Shown: positions 9,248-20,600 of the stretch, piece after piece
Position numbering within the stretch: the first letter of the stretch is position 1
How the letters are laid out: each line of letters opens with the position of its first letter
Origin: Fimbriimonadales bacterium
GTDB taxonomy: Bacteria > Armatimonadota > Fimbriimonadia > Fimbriimonadales > GBS-DC
Direction: 5' to 3'
Length of the DNA: 51,065 bases
Assembly: GCA_026003075.1 (NCBI GenBank)
Contig: BPGO01000003.1
Coordinates: forward strand, 1-51,065
Position numbers and translations under genes: made by a program
The notes under the pieces: generated by a model
What the model saw: only the letters and a program-made list of their open reading frames with translations
Databases searched by the model: none
Told to the model about the DNA's origin: nothing

Positions 9248-10045
9248 TCACGAACTCTCCCAAGCGTAATAGGGGTGGAAGTGGTGGACGGGACTATGTC
9301 CTGCGCCGATGGGTTGGGCGGCGCGGAGCGCGGCGGTGAGGTAGTGTTTCGCGTGGGCGATGGCTTCTTGCGGCGCGTCGCCTTTCGCTAAATACGCCGC
9401 AATCGCCGCGGAGAAAGTGCAGCCTGTGCCGTGCGTGTGGGGGGTGTCGATGTGTTCGGCGGGGAGCCAGTGCATTGTGTCGCCGTCGTAGACTAAGTCG
9501 TCGGCGCAGTCGGTCAGGTGTCCGCCTTTGACCACCACGATTTTCGCGCCCAGCGCGTGGATGGCGCGTGCGGCTTCCTGCATCGCGGGTTTCTCGTTCA
9601 CAGGGAAGCCTGCCAATACGCTCGCTTCGCCGAGGTTGGGCGTCACGACATACGCCAACGGCAGTAGATCCTGCTTGAGGGCGTCGATTGCCTCCTCCTG
9701 AAGCAGGCGGTCGCCGCTTTTCGCCACCATCACGGGGTCTACGACCAGTTTTTCGATGCGCCATCGGCGTACGCGCTCGGCGACGGTGTGAATAATCGCG
9801 GCGCTGAAGAGCATGCCCGTTTTGGCGGCGTCCGCGCCGATGTCGCTCATGACGGAATCGATCTGCTGCCCGACGAATTCGGGGTCTACGGGGTAGACCG
9901 CCTGCACGCCGACGGTGTTTTGGGCGGTGAGGGCGGTCACCACGCTGCTGCCGTACACGCCGAGCGCGGCGAAGGTTTTCAAATCCGCCTGGATGCCGGC
10001 GCCGCCGCCTGAATCGGAGCCTGCGATGGTGAGCGCTTTGTGCAT
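9248..10045 (-). CDS. thiD: Hydroxymethylpyrimidine/phosphomethylpyrimidine kinase (ThiD)
   Basis: 265 aa from ATG 10045; the longer open frame to 10792 only shadows the protease gene. Ribokinase-fold HMP kinase of thiamine biosynthesis, phosphorylating HMP and then HMP-P. Diagnostic stretches are [20 protein letters not shown] at the N-terminus, [29 protein letters not shown] and the anion-hole/catalytic segment [18 protein letters not shown]. There are no other thiamine genes nearby and no TPP riboswitch before it. A GGTACAAT box lies only 7 nt before the ATG, so the mRNA is probably leaderless. Confidence 0.95.
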   Translation of the reverse strand: MHKALTIAGSDSGGGAGIQADLKTFAALGVYGSSVVTALTAQNTVGVQAVYPVDPEFVGQQIDSVMSDIGADAAKTGMLFSAAIIHTVAERVRRWRIEKLVVDPVMVAKSGDRLLQEEAIDALKQDLLPLAYVVTPNLGEASVLAGFPVNEKPAMQEAARAIHALGAKIVVVKGGHLTDCADDLVYDGDTMHWLPAEHIDTPHTHGTGCTFSAAIAAYLAKGDAPQEAIAHAKHYLTAALRAAQPIGAGHSPVHHFHPYYAWESS

Positions 10046-10052
10046 AGAAGGA

Positions 10053-10060
10053 ATTGTACC
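10053..10060 (-). promoter_or_regulatory. GGTACAAT -10 box of thiD, leaderless spacing
   Basis: TACAAT (10058-10053) ends 7 nt before ATG 10045 on the minus strand, with no room for a ribosome-binding site. Confidence 0.55.
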
Positions 10061-10077
10061 TATTCCCCGTGAATCAC

Positions 10078-12180
10078 TTAGCGCACTCTCAGCGTCGCTG
10101 AGCGGGAGCCGCCCTCCGTTGCGACGGTAATCGTCACATGCGCTGTGCTGTACCCCGGAGAGGTGTAGATTGTGAATCGTACCATGCGTGAACCCGGACG
10201 CACATAGACGCTCATAGGCGTCCAGACGCGACTGGGGTCGTTGTGGCTCACTTGCAACCAAAGCCCGCCTGAAGGGGCGTTGGCGTTCAAGGTGACGGTT
10301 GCCGTCGCGGTGTGCCCTCCCCGAACCGCTGTGGGCGAAATCACAAACGAAACGGGCGCAGGCGGATTGACCGTGAGCGTTCCGCTGACCTCCGAGCCGT
10401 TCAGCGAGGCGGTGAGGTTTACCGGGGTGCGATTGGAGACGGGTGTTGTGTTCACGCGCACGCTCGCGCTGGTCTGCCCTGCGGGAATGGTGAGGCTGGC
10501 GGGCGCCGAGGCCGCTGGGTTGTTGCTGCTCAGTTGCACCTGCACGCCCCCGTTGGGCGCCGGTTGTGTGAGGCGCACGGTGAGTGTGGACGCCTGACCG
10601 CCCATGACCGAGTTGGGCGCGAGGCTGACCGACTGCACTCGGAACGGCGAGACCACCTGCAGCGTTGCCGTGCGCGAGACGCCGCCTGCGGAAGCGGTGA
10701 TGACGACGCTCCCTCCACCGCTTGCGTTGGTGAATAGGTCGAACGCGCCGGTGGTCTGCCCCGGCGGTATCGTGATTGAGGCGGCGCACCAAGCGAGATG
10801 GGGATTGCTGCTGCTAAGTTGCACAGTTACGCCGTCTGTACCTGCGGCGCGGTTGAGGGTCACCGTGCCGCGCACCACACTGCCTGGCGGCACGCTGGAG
10901 TGGCTCAGCGTGAGCTGGCTTACGGAGGGCGTGGTGTCCAGCTGTATTGCCGCTTGGAGTGCGCGGTGTAGGTTCAGCCGTCCCTTCCCCTCGCCGATCC
11001 CGCCGAACCAGTAGGGCTGACAGGGGTCGGCGTTGTTTTCGAGAACTTGGCGCAGCTGCTGGTTGCTGAGGCTGGGTACACGCGACCAGATGAGCGCCGC
11101 GGCGCCCGCCACATGCGGACACGCCATCGAAGTACCGCTCCATGCGTCATAGCCTCCGCCGGGCACCGTGGACAGAATTGCCTGCCCTGGCGCGGCGATG
11201 TCGACCCATGCGCCGTATTGGGAGAATGAGGTCAGCGTATCAGTGGGGTCGGTCGCCGCAACGGCGAGGGCATTCTCGTAGTAGGCGGGATAGAACGGCG
11301 CGTTGGTGCCGTTGTTGCCTGCTGCGGCGACGACGAGGCAGCCCCGATTCCATGCGTAGTTGACGGCGTCTCGCAACTGCTGGGTGCCTGCCGTACCACC
11401 CAAGCTGAGGCTAATGATGTGTGCGCCGTTGTCCGCTGCCCATGTAATGCCCCGTGCGATGTCGGCAAAGCTGCCGTAGCCCTGGTCGGAGAGCACCTTG
11501 ACGGGCATCAGCTGTACCGCGGTATGGGTATTCTCCATGCTTGGGTTCCATGCAGCCACCCCGGCGATTCCGATACCGTTGTGCGTATGCGCTGCTGCGA
11601 TGCCAGCGCAGTGCGTGCCGTGCCCATGCACATCGTGTGTGTGCGCGTTGTTCAGAATCGCGTTGTAGCCGTAGAGGGCGCCGTTGCTGTAGCGACGCAC
11701 CTTGTGCGTTAGGTCAGGATGCGTGGCGTCGATGCCCGTGTCTAAAATCGCGATATAGACGGTGCGTTGGGGGCTCCAGTTCGCCCATGCTTGCGGTGCT
11801 TGGATGCGGACCAGCCCCCACTGCTGCGGGAACAGCGGGTCGTTGGGGTTGTCGCATGCAAACGCAAGGTAGTTCCGCTCCACATACCGCACGCCTGGGA
11901 GCGACTCTAAGAACGCACGCACGCTTTCGGGGTCGAGTCGGGCGTCGAGACGCACCACTTCGGAGTGCAGAGGCGACTGCACATCGCGTAGGTCGCCCAC
12001 CCAGAGCATCGCCTGCTGCGCCAGAGCCGTGGGTGCGTTTGGCTCCAGCCCCACCACCAGCTCGTTCGCGATATAGTAAGCGTCGCGTTCGCGGTCGTAC
12101 GCGATGGGCGCGTGCTTAATCGGCTGCGCCCAGATCACCGTGCCCATCAGCCACCCCAATAGCGCTGTCCCTGTCCGCAT
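10078..12180 (-). CDS. Secreted subtilisin-like serine protease (S8) with C-terminal beta-sandwich repeats
   Basis: 700 aa, with a signal peptide (first 18 residues, ending in WAQ) and then an inhibitor-like propeptide (about 30-105). The S8 domain has catalytic Asp147 in AILDTGID, His187 in HGHGTHCAG and Ser351 in [11 protein letters not shown]. After about residue 400 come three Ig/bacterial-repeat-like units that each run from a P-G-G/S-V motif through [12 protein letters not shown] strands to an S-A-T-L-x-V end (for example [20 protein letters not shown]). GGAGG precedes ATG 12180. It is likely an extracellular scavenging protease. Unlike the other secreted proteins here it lacks the dockerin-like tail. 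Confidence 0.93.
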   Translation of the reverse strand: MRTGTALLGWLMGTVIWAQPIKHAPIAYDRERDAYYIANELVVGLEPNAPTALAQQAMLWVGDLRDVQSPLHSEVVRLDARLDPESVRAFLESLPGVRYVERNYLAFACDNPNDPLFPQQWGLVRIQAPQAWANWSPQRTVYIAILDTGIDATHPDLTHKVRRYSNGALYGYNAILNNAHTHDVHGHGTHCAGIAAAHTHNGIGIAGVAAWNPSMENTHTAVQLMPVKVLSDQGYGSFADIARGITWAADNGAHIISLSLGGTAGTQQLRDAVNYAWNRGCLVVAAAGNNGTNAPFYPAYYENALAVAATDPTDTLTSFSQYGAWVDIAAPGQAILSTVPGGGYDAWSGTSMACPHVAGAAALIWSRVPSLSNQQLRQVLENNADPCQPYWFGGIGEGKGRLNLHRALQAAIQLDTTPSVSQLTLSHSSVPPGSVVRGTVTLNRAAGTDGVTVQLSSSNPHLAWCAASITIPPGQTTGAFDLFTNASGGGSVVITASAGGVSRTATLQVVSPFRVQSVSLAPNSVMGGQASTLTVRLTQPAPNGGVQVQLSSNNPAASAPASLTIPAGQTSASVRVNTTPVSNRTPVNLTASLNGSEVSGTLTVNPPAPVSFVISPTAVRGGHTATATVTLNANAPSGGLWLQVSHNDPSRVWTPMSVYVRPGSRMVRFTIYTSPGYSTAHVTITVATEGGSRSATLRVR

Positions 12181-12270
12181 AGGAGCCTCCGCCAGTGAGT
12201 TTTTCCATTCGAACGGGCTAAGCCGTCCTATAGAATTACGGGGAGCGGGTGGTTCGGGGGCGGATAGGCG

Positions 12271-13878
12271 TCACATCCTGAACACGCCGAACTTCGTGTC
12301 GGGAATAGGCGCGTTATAGGCGGCGCTGATGGCGAGCGCCAGCACGGTGCGCGTGTCGGCAGGGTCGATAATCCCGTCGTCCCACAGGCGGGCGGTGCTA
12401 TAGAACGCGCTGCTCTCTTCGGCATACTTGTCCAAGATAGGTTGCTTGAATGCCGCCTGTTCCTCTTCGGTCATCGTCTGCCCTTTGGCGGCGAGTTGGT
12501 CGAGTTTGACGGTCAGCAGCACATTGGCTGCCTGTTCGCCGCCCATGACGGCGATTCGGGCGTTGGGGTACATCCAGAGCCAGCGGGGCTGATAGGCGCG
12601 TCCACACATCGCGTAGTTGCCTGCGCCGTAGGAGCCGCCGATAATCACGGTGAACTTGGGCACTTCGGCGTTCGCCACGGCGGTCACCATTTTCGCGCCG
12701 TGCTTGGCGATGCCCTCGTTCTCGTACTTCTTGCCGACCATGAAGCCTGTGATGTTCTGCAGGAACACAATCGGGATACGGCGCTGGCAGCAGAGCTCGA
12801 TAAAGTGCGCTCCTTTGAGCGCGCTCTCGGAGAACAGGATACCGTTGTTGGCGATAATCCCGACGGGGAAGCCGTGAATGTGGGCGAACCCACACACCAG
12901 CGTCTGCCCGTACCGTGCCTTGAACTCCAGAAACCGACTGCCGTCCACAATGCGGGCGATGACCTCGCGCACTTCGAAGGGTTGGCGTAGGTCGCGCGGG
13001 AGGATACCGTAAATTTCGGTCGGGTCGTACAGGGGGTCTTCGGGGGGCTGGAGGTCGGCGGGGATCTCTTTACGGATATTGAGGTTCGCCACGATGTCGC
13101 GAGCGATTTGGAGGGCGTGGAGGTCGTCTTCGGCGAAGTAGTCGGCGACGCCTGAGATGCGCGTATGCACCTCGGCGCCGCCGAGCTCCTCGGCGCTGAC
13201 CACCTCGCCTGTGGCGGCTTTCACCAGTGGCGGGCCTCCCAGAAAAATCGTGCCCTGCTGTTTCACGATAATCGTCTGGTCGCTCATGGCGGGCACATAT
13301 GCGCCGCCCGCCGTGCAGGAACCCATTACAATTGCGATTTGGGGGATGCCCAGCGCCGACATCCGCGCCTGATTGTAAAAGATACGCCCGAAATGGTCGC
13401 GGTCGGGAAACACTTCGGCTTGCAGAGGTAGGAACGCGCCCCCCGAATCGACCATGTAAATGCAAGGCAGGCGGTTTTCCAAAGCGATTTCTTGGGCGCG
13501 CAGGTGCTTCTTGACCGTGATAGGGAAGTAGGCGCCGCCTTTGACGGTGGCGTCGTTGGCAACCACCATGCACTCTTTGCCGTGCACGATGCCCACGCCT
13601 GCCACCAGCCCCGCGCACGGGGCTTCGTTGTGATACATGCCGTAGGCGGCTAAGGGCGCGAGTTCCAGAAAGGGGGTGTTCGGGTCGATCAGCGCGTCGA
13701 TGCGCTCGCGTGCGGTCAGTTTATTGCGGGCGCGATGTTTGGCGAGGGCGTCCGCGCCACCACCCGCTTGCGCCCACGCTAACGCTTCACGATACTGCTT
13801 CAACAGCGCTTCGTAATACGCTCGGTTTTCACGAAACTCGGTATCGCTTGTACGGATGTGGCTCTCGATGACCGACAT
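12271..13878 (-). CDS. Acyl-CoA carboxylase beta (carboxyltransferase) subunit, MccB-like
   Basis: 535 aa from ATG 13878 (an extension to 13989 would overlap cmk). It transfers carboxyl from biotin to an acyl-CoA. The sequence from [18 protein letters not shown] through [32 protein letters not shown] and [16 protein letters not shown] is close to methylcrotonoyl-CoA carboxylase beta. [20 protein letters not shown] and [19 protein letters not shown] support this over propionyl-CoA carboxylase. No biotin carboxylase or biotin carrier gene is adjacent. It lies 19 nt after cmk, at the end of a parB-cmk-mccB run. Substrate choice is not certain. Confidence 0.92.
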   Translation of the reverse strand: MSVIESHIRTSDTEFRENRAYYEALLKQYREALAWAQAGGGADALAKHRARNKLTARERIDALIDPNTPFLELAPLAAYGMYHNEAPCAGLVAGVGIVHGKECMVVANDATVKGGAYFPITVKKHLRAQEIALENRLPCIYMVDSGGAFLPLQAEVFPDRDHFGRIFYNQARMSALGIPQIAIVMGSCTAGGAYVPAMSDQTIIVKQQGTIFLGGPPLVKAATGEVVSAEELGGAEVHTRISGVADYFAEDDLHALQIARDIVANLNIRKEIPADLQPPEDPLYDPTEIYGILPRDLRQPFEVREVIARIVDGSRFLEFKARYGQTLVCGFAHIHGFPVGIIANNGILFSESALKGAHFIELCCQRRIPIVFLQNITGFMVGKKYENEGIAKHGAKMVTAVANAEVPKFTVIIGGSYGAGNYAMCGRAYQPRWLWMYPNARIAVMGGEQAANVLLTVKLDQLAAKGQTMTEEEQAAFKQPILDKYAEESSAFYSTARLWDDGIIDPADTRTVLALAISAAYNAPIPDTKFGVFRM

Positions 13879-13897
13879 ATCGGGAAAAGAGTGTACC

Positions 13898-14572
13898 TCA
13901 CGCCAACCCCAACCGTTCCCGACAGAGGGCGAGCACATGCTCGAAGGTCTGCTCTTTCGTCCAGCCGTCGTTTTGCACCACGATGGCATCGGGGGCGATA
14001 CGCAGGGGGGAGTCGGCGCGGGCGAGGTCGCGGGCGTCGCGCTCCAAGATTTCCTGAAGCACCTTTTCGTAGGGTTCCTCGATGCCCTGCTGCTGCAGTT
14101 GGTGTTGGCGTCGGCGGGCGCGTTCTTGCGGCGAGGCGTCCAGATAGAGTTTGAGGGTGGCTTCGGGGAACACGACGGTGGTGGTGTCGCGTCCTTCTGC
14201 CACCACGCCGTGCGCTTGGGCAGCGAGGGCGCGCTGCAAGGCGACCATCGCGCGACGCACGCCTGAATAGACCGAGATTCGCGAGGCTAAGTCGCTGATT
14301 TCGGGCGTGCGGATGGCGTCGGAGACATCCTCATCGCCCAGCAACACGCGCTGCGAGCCGTTTTCCGCGACGAATCGGAGAGTAATCTGTTGCGCGAGTT
14401 CGGTGAGGCGGGCTTCATCGTCGGGAGCGATGCCGGCGCGTTGGGCTGCCAGCGCCAGTGCGCGGTACATCGCTCCCGTATCCAGAAACACGAACCCCAG
14501 CGCGCGCGCGAGATTTTTTGCCAAAGTGCTTTTGCCTGACCCCGCGGGTCCGTCGATCGCGATGATGGTCAT
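13898..14572 (-). CDS. cmk: Cytidylate kinase
   Basis: 224 aa, family-typical length. It phosphorylates CMP/dCMP. P-loop GPAGSGKST lies near residues 8-16, [13 protein letters not shown] follows, and [14 protein letters not shown] is the conserved GRD segment; the arginine-rich lid [10 protein letters not shown] follows. Its ATG overlaps the parB stop as ATGA (14572-14569), which indicates translational coupling. Confidence 0.96.
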   Translation of the reverse strand: MTIIAIDGPAGSGKSTLAKNLARALGFVFLDTGAMYRALALAAQRAGIAPDDEARLTELAQQITLRFVAENGSQRVLLGDEDVSDAIRTPEISDLASRISVYSGVRRAMVALQRALAAQAHGVVAEGRDTTTVVFPEATLKLYLDASPQERARRRQHQLQQQGIEEPYEKVLQEILERDARDLARADSPLRIAPDAIVVQNDGWTKEQTFEHVLALCRERLGLA

Positions 14573-15414
14573 CCAACCTCCGCGCGAATATTTTGCAGTT
14601 GCTCCGCAATCACCTCCAGCAGTAGTTCGAGCTCCTCTTCCAGCGGTTGCAGATGGCTGGGATGGAGCGCGGATACATCGAGCCCTTCCAGATAGCGGCG
14701 GAATCGGCGCACTTCCAGCGCAGGACCGCGTACCTCGGAGGCGGCCAGCACTGCTTCGGCGGGCTGTTCTAGGATCTCTTCAGCGCGGTCGGGTTCGTCG
14801 CGCAACGCACGCACAAGCGCGGAAGTCTCGTCGCTGGTGAGTTCCTCGTCGCGGATTTTCTCGGCGACTCGGGTCTGCAGGTCGGGGTCATCCAGTTCCA
14901 GCAGGCTGCGGGCGTGGCTCTCGGTGATACTGCCTGCAGGCGGTCGCCCACTCACAGCAATCACCTGCTCGCCCACCTCTTCAGGCAGTTCCAGCAATCC
15001 GAGCCAGATGCCGATGGTGCGTTCGCTCAAACCTAACATCTGCGCGAGCTCACGATTGGTCAGGCGGCGGCTCTCTTTGAGAGTTTTCAGGGCGCGGGCT
15101 TTGTCAATCGGTGCGAGGTCTTCGCGTTGCAGGTTCTCAATCAGCTGCTCGGTGGTCACGGCGTCAGTGTCAATCTGCTTCACGATGCAGGGGATTTCCG
15201 TCATGCCAGCCAGTTGTGCGGCGCGCCAGCGTCGCTCGCCCGTGACAATCTGGTAGGTCGCGCCATCGGGCAATAAGCGCACGGTGATGGGGTTAATCAG
15301 TCCATAACGGCGAATGCTTTCCGCCAGTCCGTGCAGGCTCTCCTCGTCGTAGCCTCGGCGGGGCTGGTCAGGGTCTTCCACAATTTGGTCAATTGGGATG
15401 AGTTTGACCTCCAT
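14569..15414 (-). CDS. parB: ParB/Spo0J-family DNA-binding protein
   Basis: 281 aa. The N-terminal ParB/Srx domain has IDQIVEDPDQPRRGYDEESL and the CTP-binding GERRWRAAQLAG; ENLQREDLAPIDKA and a helix-turn-helix (RELAQMLGLSERTIGIWLGL) follow. The C-terminal part is acidic and not clearly the usual dimerisation domain. There is no ParA gene beside it and no parS-like site in the window, so it may be a secondary ParB rather than the chromosomal segregation protein. AGGAGG precedes ATG 15414, and a TATACT -10 box lies about 25 nt upstream. Confidence 0.88.
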   Translation of the reverse strand: MEVKLIPIDQIVEDPDQPRRGYDEESLHGLAESIRRYGLINPITVRLLPDGATYQIVTGERRWRAAQLAGMTEIPCIVKQIDTDAVTTEQLIENLQREDLAPIDKARALKTLKESRRLTNRELAQMLGLSERTIGIWLGLLELPEEVGEQVIAVSGRPPAGSITESHARSLLELDDPDLQTRVAEKIRDEELTSDETSALVRALRDEPDRAEEILEQPAEAVLAASEVRGPALEVRRFRRYLEGLDVSALHPSHLQPLEEELELLLEVIAEQLQNIRAEVG

Positions 15415-15467
15415 ATCTTGCGCCTCCTGAGCATGCAGTATACCTGATTTTGGAGACGCAAGGCGTT

Positions 15468-15498
15468 CCCCCCTCTCCCATGGCGTGGGAGAGGGGGG
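15468..15498. repeat. 13-bp perfect inverted repeat of the CCCCTCTCCC family
   Basis: CCCCCCTCTCCCA, loop tggcg, TGGGAGAGGGGGG. It shares its core with the repeat at 5202-5294. It lies between the parB start and the stop of the frameshifted secreted protein, where it could terminate the latter. Confidence 0.65.
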
Positions 15499-15509
15499 AG
15501 GGGCTACGC

Positions 15510-17403
15510 TTATGAACCGCAGCCGAAGTTGAACAGCACGATGAGCAGGTCCGCGTCGTCAACGTTGCCGCTGTCATTCACATCGCCTTGCAGCCCGAAG
15601 CCGAACTGACCGAACTGGAACAGCACGATGAGCAGATCGGCGTCATCGACGCGCCCGTCCTCGTTCGCATCACCCTCGCACTGACCCGGTCCGCCGCCAC
15701 ATCCGTCTTGACTGACGAAGTAGGCGCCCGTGAGCGTGATGCGGTAGCTGCCCGAACCGCCTGTACCTGTCCAGCCGACCATCGGGTTCGCGGCGCCAGG
15801 TCCGTCAGGGCAACGGACGTCACCGAACGGGGTGTTGTTCCAGAGGGTATTACTGTTCGCATCCACAGGGTCTTGGTTGTAGCCGGTAATCGCGATCAGG
15901 TAGGTTCCCGCTTGAAGTCCGTTCAAGCACCCAGTGGAGTTATCAATCTGGGACTGTAAACCGCTGTAATCGTCGTTGTGTACGACGCCCGTGCCGTCGC
16001 AGCGGAACAGCCAGAGCTGCGTATCGAAGGAGCTGCCCGCGCTGGAGGCGACGAAGTTCGCCGGGTCGGTGATACAGATGACAAACATGTCGGCGTCATC
16101 GGTTGCGGCGCGCTGCCCCGTGATTCGCGTGACGGGGTCTTGACACGGCGTTCGGTCGGCGCTATACACGGGTTGTGCGTTGCTGGGGACATCGCCTGCG
16201 TCGCCACCGCCGTTCGCTGTTCTCATCCCACTGGTCGTTTCCTGGCGGCGGACAATCGGCGGGGTCGCCAGGACTGGCGCCCTCGGCGCCCGTAATAGAC
16301 ACGATGTAGGTTCCACTGTCGCCGTGGGAGCCTGTCCATCCGCTGATGCGCGACGCTTGGTCTGCTCCGTCGGCGCAGCGAATCGTCCCGAAGGGTGTAT
16401 CCGCCCATTGCTCGCCGCCGTTGCAGCCTGTGGGGTCGCGATCGTATGCCGAGATCGCCAAATAGTAAAGCCCTGCACTGGGAATACAGAAAGCGGAGTT
16501 GTCGATGCGCGAAGCGAATCCTCCGTTGGGATCATCATCGTTGAACACCACGGGGTTGCCATTCGCATCGAAGAGGAAGATTTGGGTATCCAGGTCTGTT
16601 TGGCAGCTGGTCGTTGCGCTGAAGCTAGATGGGTCCGTGATGTAGATAGCATACATGTCGACATCATCTGCGCTCAGCGTACCGCGAATCGCGCTCAGGA
16701 CGCCGCTGGGGGTCGCTTGCGCGGTTTCAGGCAAGTCGCCCGCGTCACCTTGCTCGTCATAGCCCGTGAATGGGGGGATGCTGCCAAAAGCAAAGGTGAG
16801 TGTGCCGCTATCCCAGTTCCCGTCCTGACCGCAGTCGGCAAAGTCGTTGTAGGTCTCATAGAACTCCAAGTACAGGTTGCCGTCTGGAAGGGGCAAGGGC
16901 GGCAGGTTGTAGGCGCCGCACAGATCGTTCACACCGCCGCTGCTATAAGAGCTCGTTCCAGAGCCATCATCGCCTGCACCAGGCACGAGTATGTAACCAT
17001 CACCGTCCACATTCGTAATCAGCACGGCGATCTCACTCAGCCAACTGGGGTCGTAAGCGGTCAGCGTCACATCCCAGCCGATACCTGTCCACGCATCCTT
17101 TCCAGAAGGCGCCGCCACCGTCAGGCGTACATTACAGGAAGCGCCTGTACCGTCATAGCTGGGGGTACCTGTGACATCCACATCCACTGTACCGCCCGAA
17201 GCGGGGAAGAAGTCACTATAGGGGACATATTGGCTTGGGTTGCGAGGTCCCACGTTCACAGGGATGACACGCCAGTTCTGCGTTTTGGACACGATCGGCT
17301 TAGCATTCGGGTCGGGCTTCTCGCCTGCCTGCCCTTTCTGCGCAAAACCAACCGAACACAGCGCAAGTGCGCACACAATTAGACTACTTAAGGTGTACCG
17401 CAT
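15510..17403 (-). pseudogene. Secreted two-repeat protein with dockerin-like tail, split by a frameshift
   Basis: AAAGGAGGTC stands 6 nt before ATG 17403 and a signal peptide follows (RYTLSSLIVCALALCSVGFA). The first frame runs to 16162 and the second is open from 16667 to 15510. Each frame holds one copy of the same pre-peptidase-like module: DVDMYAIYITDPSSFSA with TPFGTIRC in the first, DADMFVICITDPANFVA with TPFGDVRC in the second. The second ends in two dockerin-like units (DANEDGRVDDADLLIVLF and DVNDSGNVDDADLLIVLF). Reading passes from the first frame (NDQWDEN) to the second (GGGDAGDVP) with one extra base around 16200-16230. A single intact protein of about 630 aa is implied. Function unknown; extracellular. 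Confidence 0.75.
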
Positions 17404-17482
17404 ATTTGACCTCCTTTTGCTGCTCCCCATCTCGTTGTGAACAGGTTGCGGAGAGCGCAACTTCTATATTATACATCAAATT

Positions 17483-17540
17483 GGTCTCGCCTGTCCAGTA
17501 AAAGTCGGGCAAGTCGGCGTGGGCGTTGAGGGCGTTGCGC
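17483..17540 (-). pseudogene. 58-bp relic of an FeS-type photolyase gene
   Basis: The segment matches 21399-21456, inside the FeS-type photolyase, at 51 of 58 positions without gaps. On the minus strand it translates to RNALNAHADLPDFYWTGET against RNALNAQAQLPDFYWTGET. Flanking sequence does not match and stops occur immediately outside. Most differences are silent, so the source was a functional diverged homologue rather than a recent copy of the neighbouring gene. Confidence 0.8.
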
Positions 17541-17570
17541 ACCAATTTCCCCGAATGCCCTCACATCTTC

Positions 17571-17599
17571 TTGACGCAAGCGCAAAAACGGTGTATAAT
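17571..17599 (+). promoter_or_regulatory. Sigma70-type promoter of the repeat protein
   Basis: TTGACG (17571-17576), 17-nt spacer, TATAAT (17594-17599). It reads towards the repeat-protein ATG at 17670 and gives a leader of about 64 nt. Confidence 0.75.
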
Positions 17600-17669
17600 T
17601 AGCACATAGCAATTTGTCTGTATGATCGGGCAAGCAAGAGCTTCCATGCGCAACAAGAGAGGTGAAGCC

Positions 17670-20600
17670 ATGCGAATAAGACGATGGCATCAATCGAGAA
17701 AGGGCTTGCGTTTGACGATGGCGCTCGCAGGCGCCTTGCTTTGCGCCCCGCTTCTGGCGCAAGGCACTTGGACCTGGCAACAACAGTGCTCCAGCAACGA
17801 GTGGTCAGCCATCTGCTATACCTATGCAGGCTGTGGATACGACCAGAATAATAACCCCGTCCATCGCTACTTTAACAACTGGGGGCATTCGCAGTGCAGT
17901 GTTAGCCCGGGCTTGCCGGGACCGGGCTCTATCGTGATTTTCCCTGAAGGCGCCAACGCTCGGCTGGCGAGCGATGTGGACATCAAGAGTGTGCTGGTGA
18001 GCAGCGGGGCGGTGTTTGACTGGTATAGCGGCAGACTTACGCTACGCGACCCGGCAAACAATAATAGCCCCGGTACCTTGACCAATCAGGGGCTGTTGCG
18101 GGTGGTTGCGAACAGCGGTTATGGTCGGTCTTTGTCTGGGTTGCTGGTCAACAGTGGCACGCTGGTGCATTATAACAACGGGGTCTGGTTCAATGGAGCC
18201 ACGCTGCAGAACACGGGCACGCTGGAGCTGCAAGCCGGCGCACTGAATGATAACTCAGGCACCAACCTCATTCAGAACACAGCAACGCTGCGCAAGACCA
18301 CCACCAACAGCTTCACCATCTCCGTGCCGTTGCAGACCGAAAACGCCACGATGGAGGTACAGGCAGGAAGTCTGTCGCTCACGGGCGCTGGCGACTATCG
18401 TACCAACACGACCTGGAGCGTGGCATCCGGCGCAGCGCTCTATCTGAGCAGCAGCACCACCTACACCTTCACAGGCACGCACAGTGGCGCGATTGCGGGC
18501 ACCCTGACGCAGACTGCTGGTACGGTGGCAGCGGGCAGCGGGGGTGCCGTGTTCAACTTCACAGGCAACGGCTTCGCGTGGTACGCAGGCGCACTCAACG
18601 GGGGCAGTGATGGGCTGACCAATCAGGGGTTGTTGCAGGTGGTTGCGAACGGCGGTTATGGTCGGTCTTTGTCTGGGTTGCTGGTCAACAGTGGCACGCT
18701 GGTGCATTATAACAACGGGGTCTGGTTCAATGGAGCCACGCTGCAGAACACGGGCACGCTGGAGCTGCAAGCCGGCGCACTGTACCACAACTCAGGCACC
18801 AACCTCATTCAGAACACAGCAACGCTGCGCAAGACCACCACCAACAGCTTCACCATCTCCGTGCCGTTGCAGACCGAAAACGCCACGATGGAGGTACAGG
18901 CAGGAAGTCTGTCGCTCACGGGCGCTGGCGACTATCGTACCAACACGACCTGGAGCGTGGCGTCGGGCGCAACGCTCTTGTTGAGTGGTTCCACTACCTA
19001 CACCTTCACGGGCACGCACAGTGGCGCGATTGCGGGCACCCTGACGCAGACTGCTGGTACGGTGGCAGCGGGCAGCGGGGGTGCCGTGTTCAACTTCACA
19101 GGCAACGGCTTCGCGTGGTACGCAGGCGCACTCAACGGGGGCAGTGATGGGCTGACCAATCAGGGGTTGTTGCAGGTGGTTGCGAACAGCGGTTATGGTC
19201 GGTCTTTGTCTGGGTTGCTGGTCAACAGTGGCACGCTGGTGCATTATAACAACGGGGTCTGGTTCAATGGAGCCACGCTGCAGAACACGGGCACGCTGGA
19301 GCTGCAAGCCGGCGCACTGAATGATAACTCAGGCACCAACCTCATTCAGAACACAGCAACGCTGCGCAAGACCACCACCAACAGCTTCACCATCTCCGTG
19401 CCGTTGCAGACCGAAAACGCCACGATGGAGGTACAGGCAGGAAGTCTGTCGCTCACGGGCGCTGGCGACTATCGTACCAACACGACCTGGAGCGTGGCGT
19501 CGGGCGCAACGCTCTTGTTGAGTGGTTCCACTACCTACACCTTCACGGGCACGCACAGTGGCGCGATTGCGGGCACCCTGATGCAGACTGCTGGTACGGT
19601 GGCAGCGGGCAGCGGGGGTGCCGTGTTCAACTTCACAGGCAACGGCTTCGCGTGGTACGCAGGCGCACTCAACGGGGGCAGTGATGGGCTGACCAATCAG
19701 GGGCTGTTGCGGGTGGTTGCGAACAGCGGTTATGGTCGGTCTTTGTCTGGGTTGCTGGTCAACAGTGGCACGCTGGTGCATTATAACAACGGGGTCTGGT
19801 TCGATGGAGCCACGCTGCAGAACACGGGCACGCTGGAGCTGCAAGCCGGCGCACTGAATGATAACTCAGGCACCAACCGCATCCAGAATACGGGCGCCAT
19901 CCGCAAGGTTTCGCCTGATCCCAATAACCCCACCTCGTTCACCATCTCCGTGCCCACCACCAACAGCGGGCGGATTGAAGTGCTCTCAGGCACGCTGAGC
20001 ATCACGAACCTCACTCAGACCGACGGCGAAACGCGCATTCATCGCGGCACGACCCTCACCTCCAGCAACCCCGTGCAACTGCAGGGCGGCAAACTCACGG
20101 GCGCGGGCACGCTGAACGCCGCATTGAACAACACCGCTGGAACCATCGCCCCTGGCATCGATGACCCCGACCACCCCGACCTGAACCCGCTGGGCATCCT
20201 GACGATTCGGGGCAACCTGACGCTGGGCGCGGACGCGGTGCTGGAAGTGGAACTGGCAGGCACAAACAACTCCGACCCTGCCAATCCCCAGTATGACCAG
20301 CTGATTGTGGGACAGGGTGGCTACACGCGCACCCTGCAGCTCGGTGGCATACTGCGGGTCAAAGGGCGCGATGGGTATGTGCCCAATCCGGGCGACGCCT
20401 TTGACATCATCCTGCGTGCAGGTTCGTGGAACCGTTCGGGCAGCTTTGCGCGGGTGGAGGTAGACCCCGACACGCTGCCGTGTATTGTGTTTGCGGTGCA
20501 GTATCTGACCGATCGGGTGCGGCTGGTGGCGTCTATACCGAGCGTGGACACCAATCGGGATGGCTGCGTGGATGACGCCGACCTGCTGGCGGTGCTGTTC

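Noticed and set aside
10046..10792. N-terminal extension of thiD
   Set aside because: It is the antisense of the protease C-terminus; ThiD homologues begin at 10045 and the promoter box lies at 10053.
14569..15414. Chromosome origin/partition locus
   Set aside because: parB stands without parA, gidA/B or dnaA, and no parS or DnaA-box cluster is visible.
18255..19844. Antisense open frames of 171-177 aa in the repeat gene
   Set aside because: They recur with the 537-bp repeat and exist only because the repeat is GC-rich and open in two frames.
18081..19877. CRISPR array
   Set aside because: The repeat unit is 537 bp, in frame and coding; no short repeat-spacer pattern occurs anywhere.
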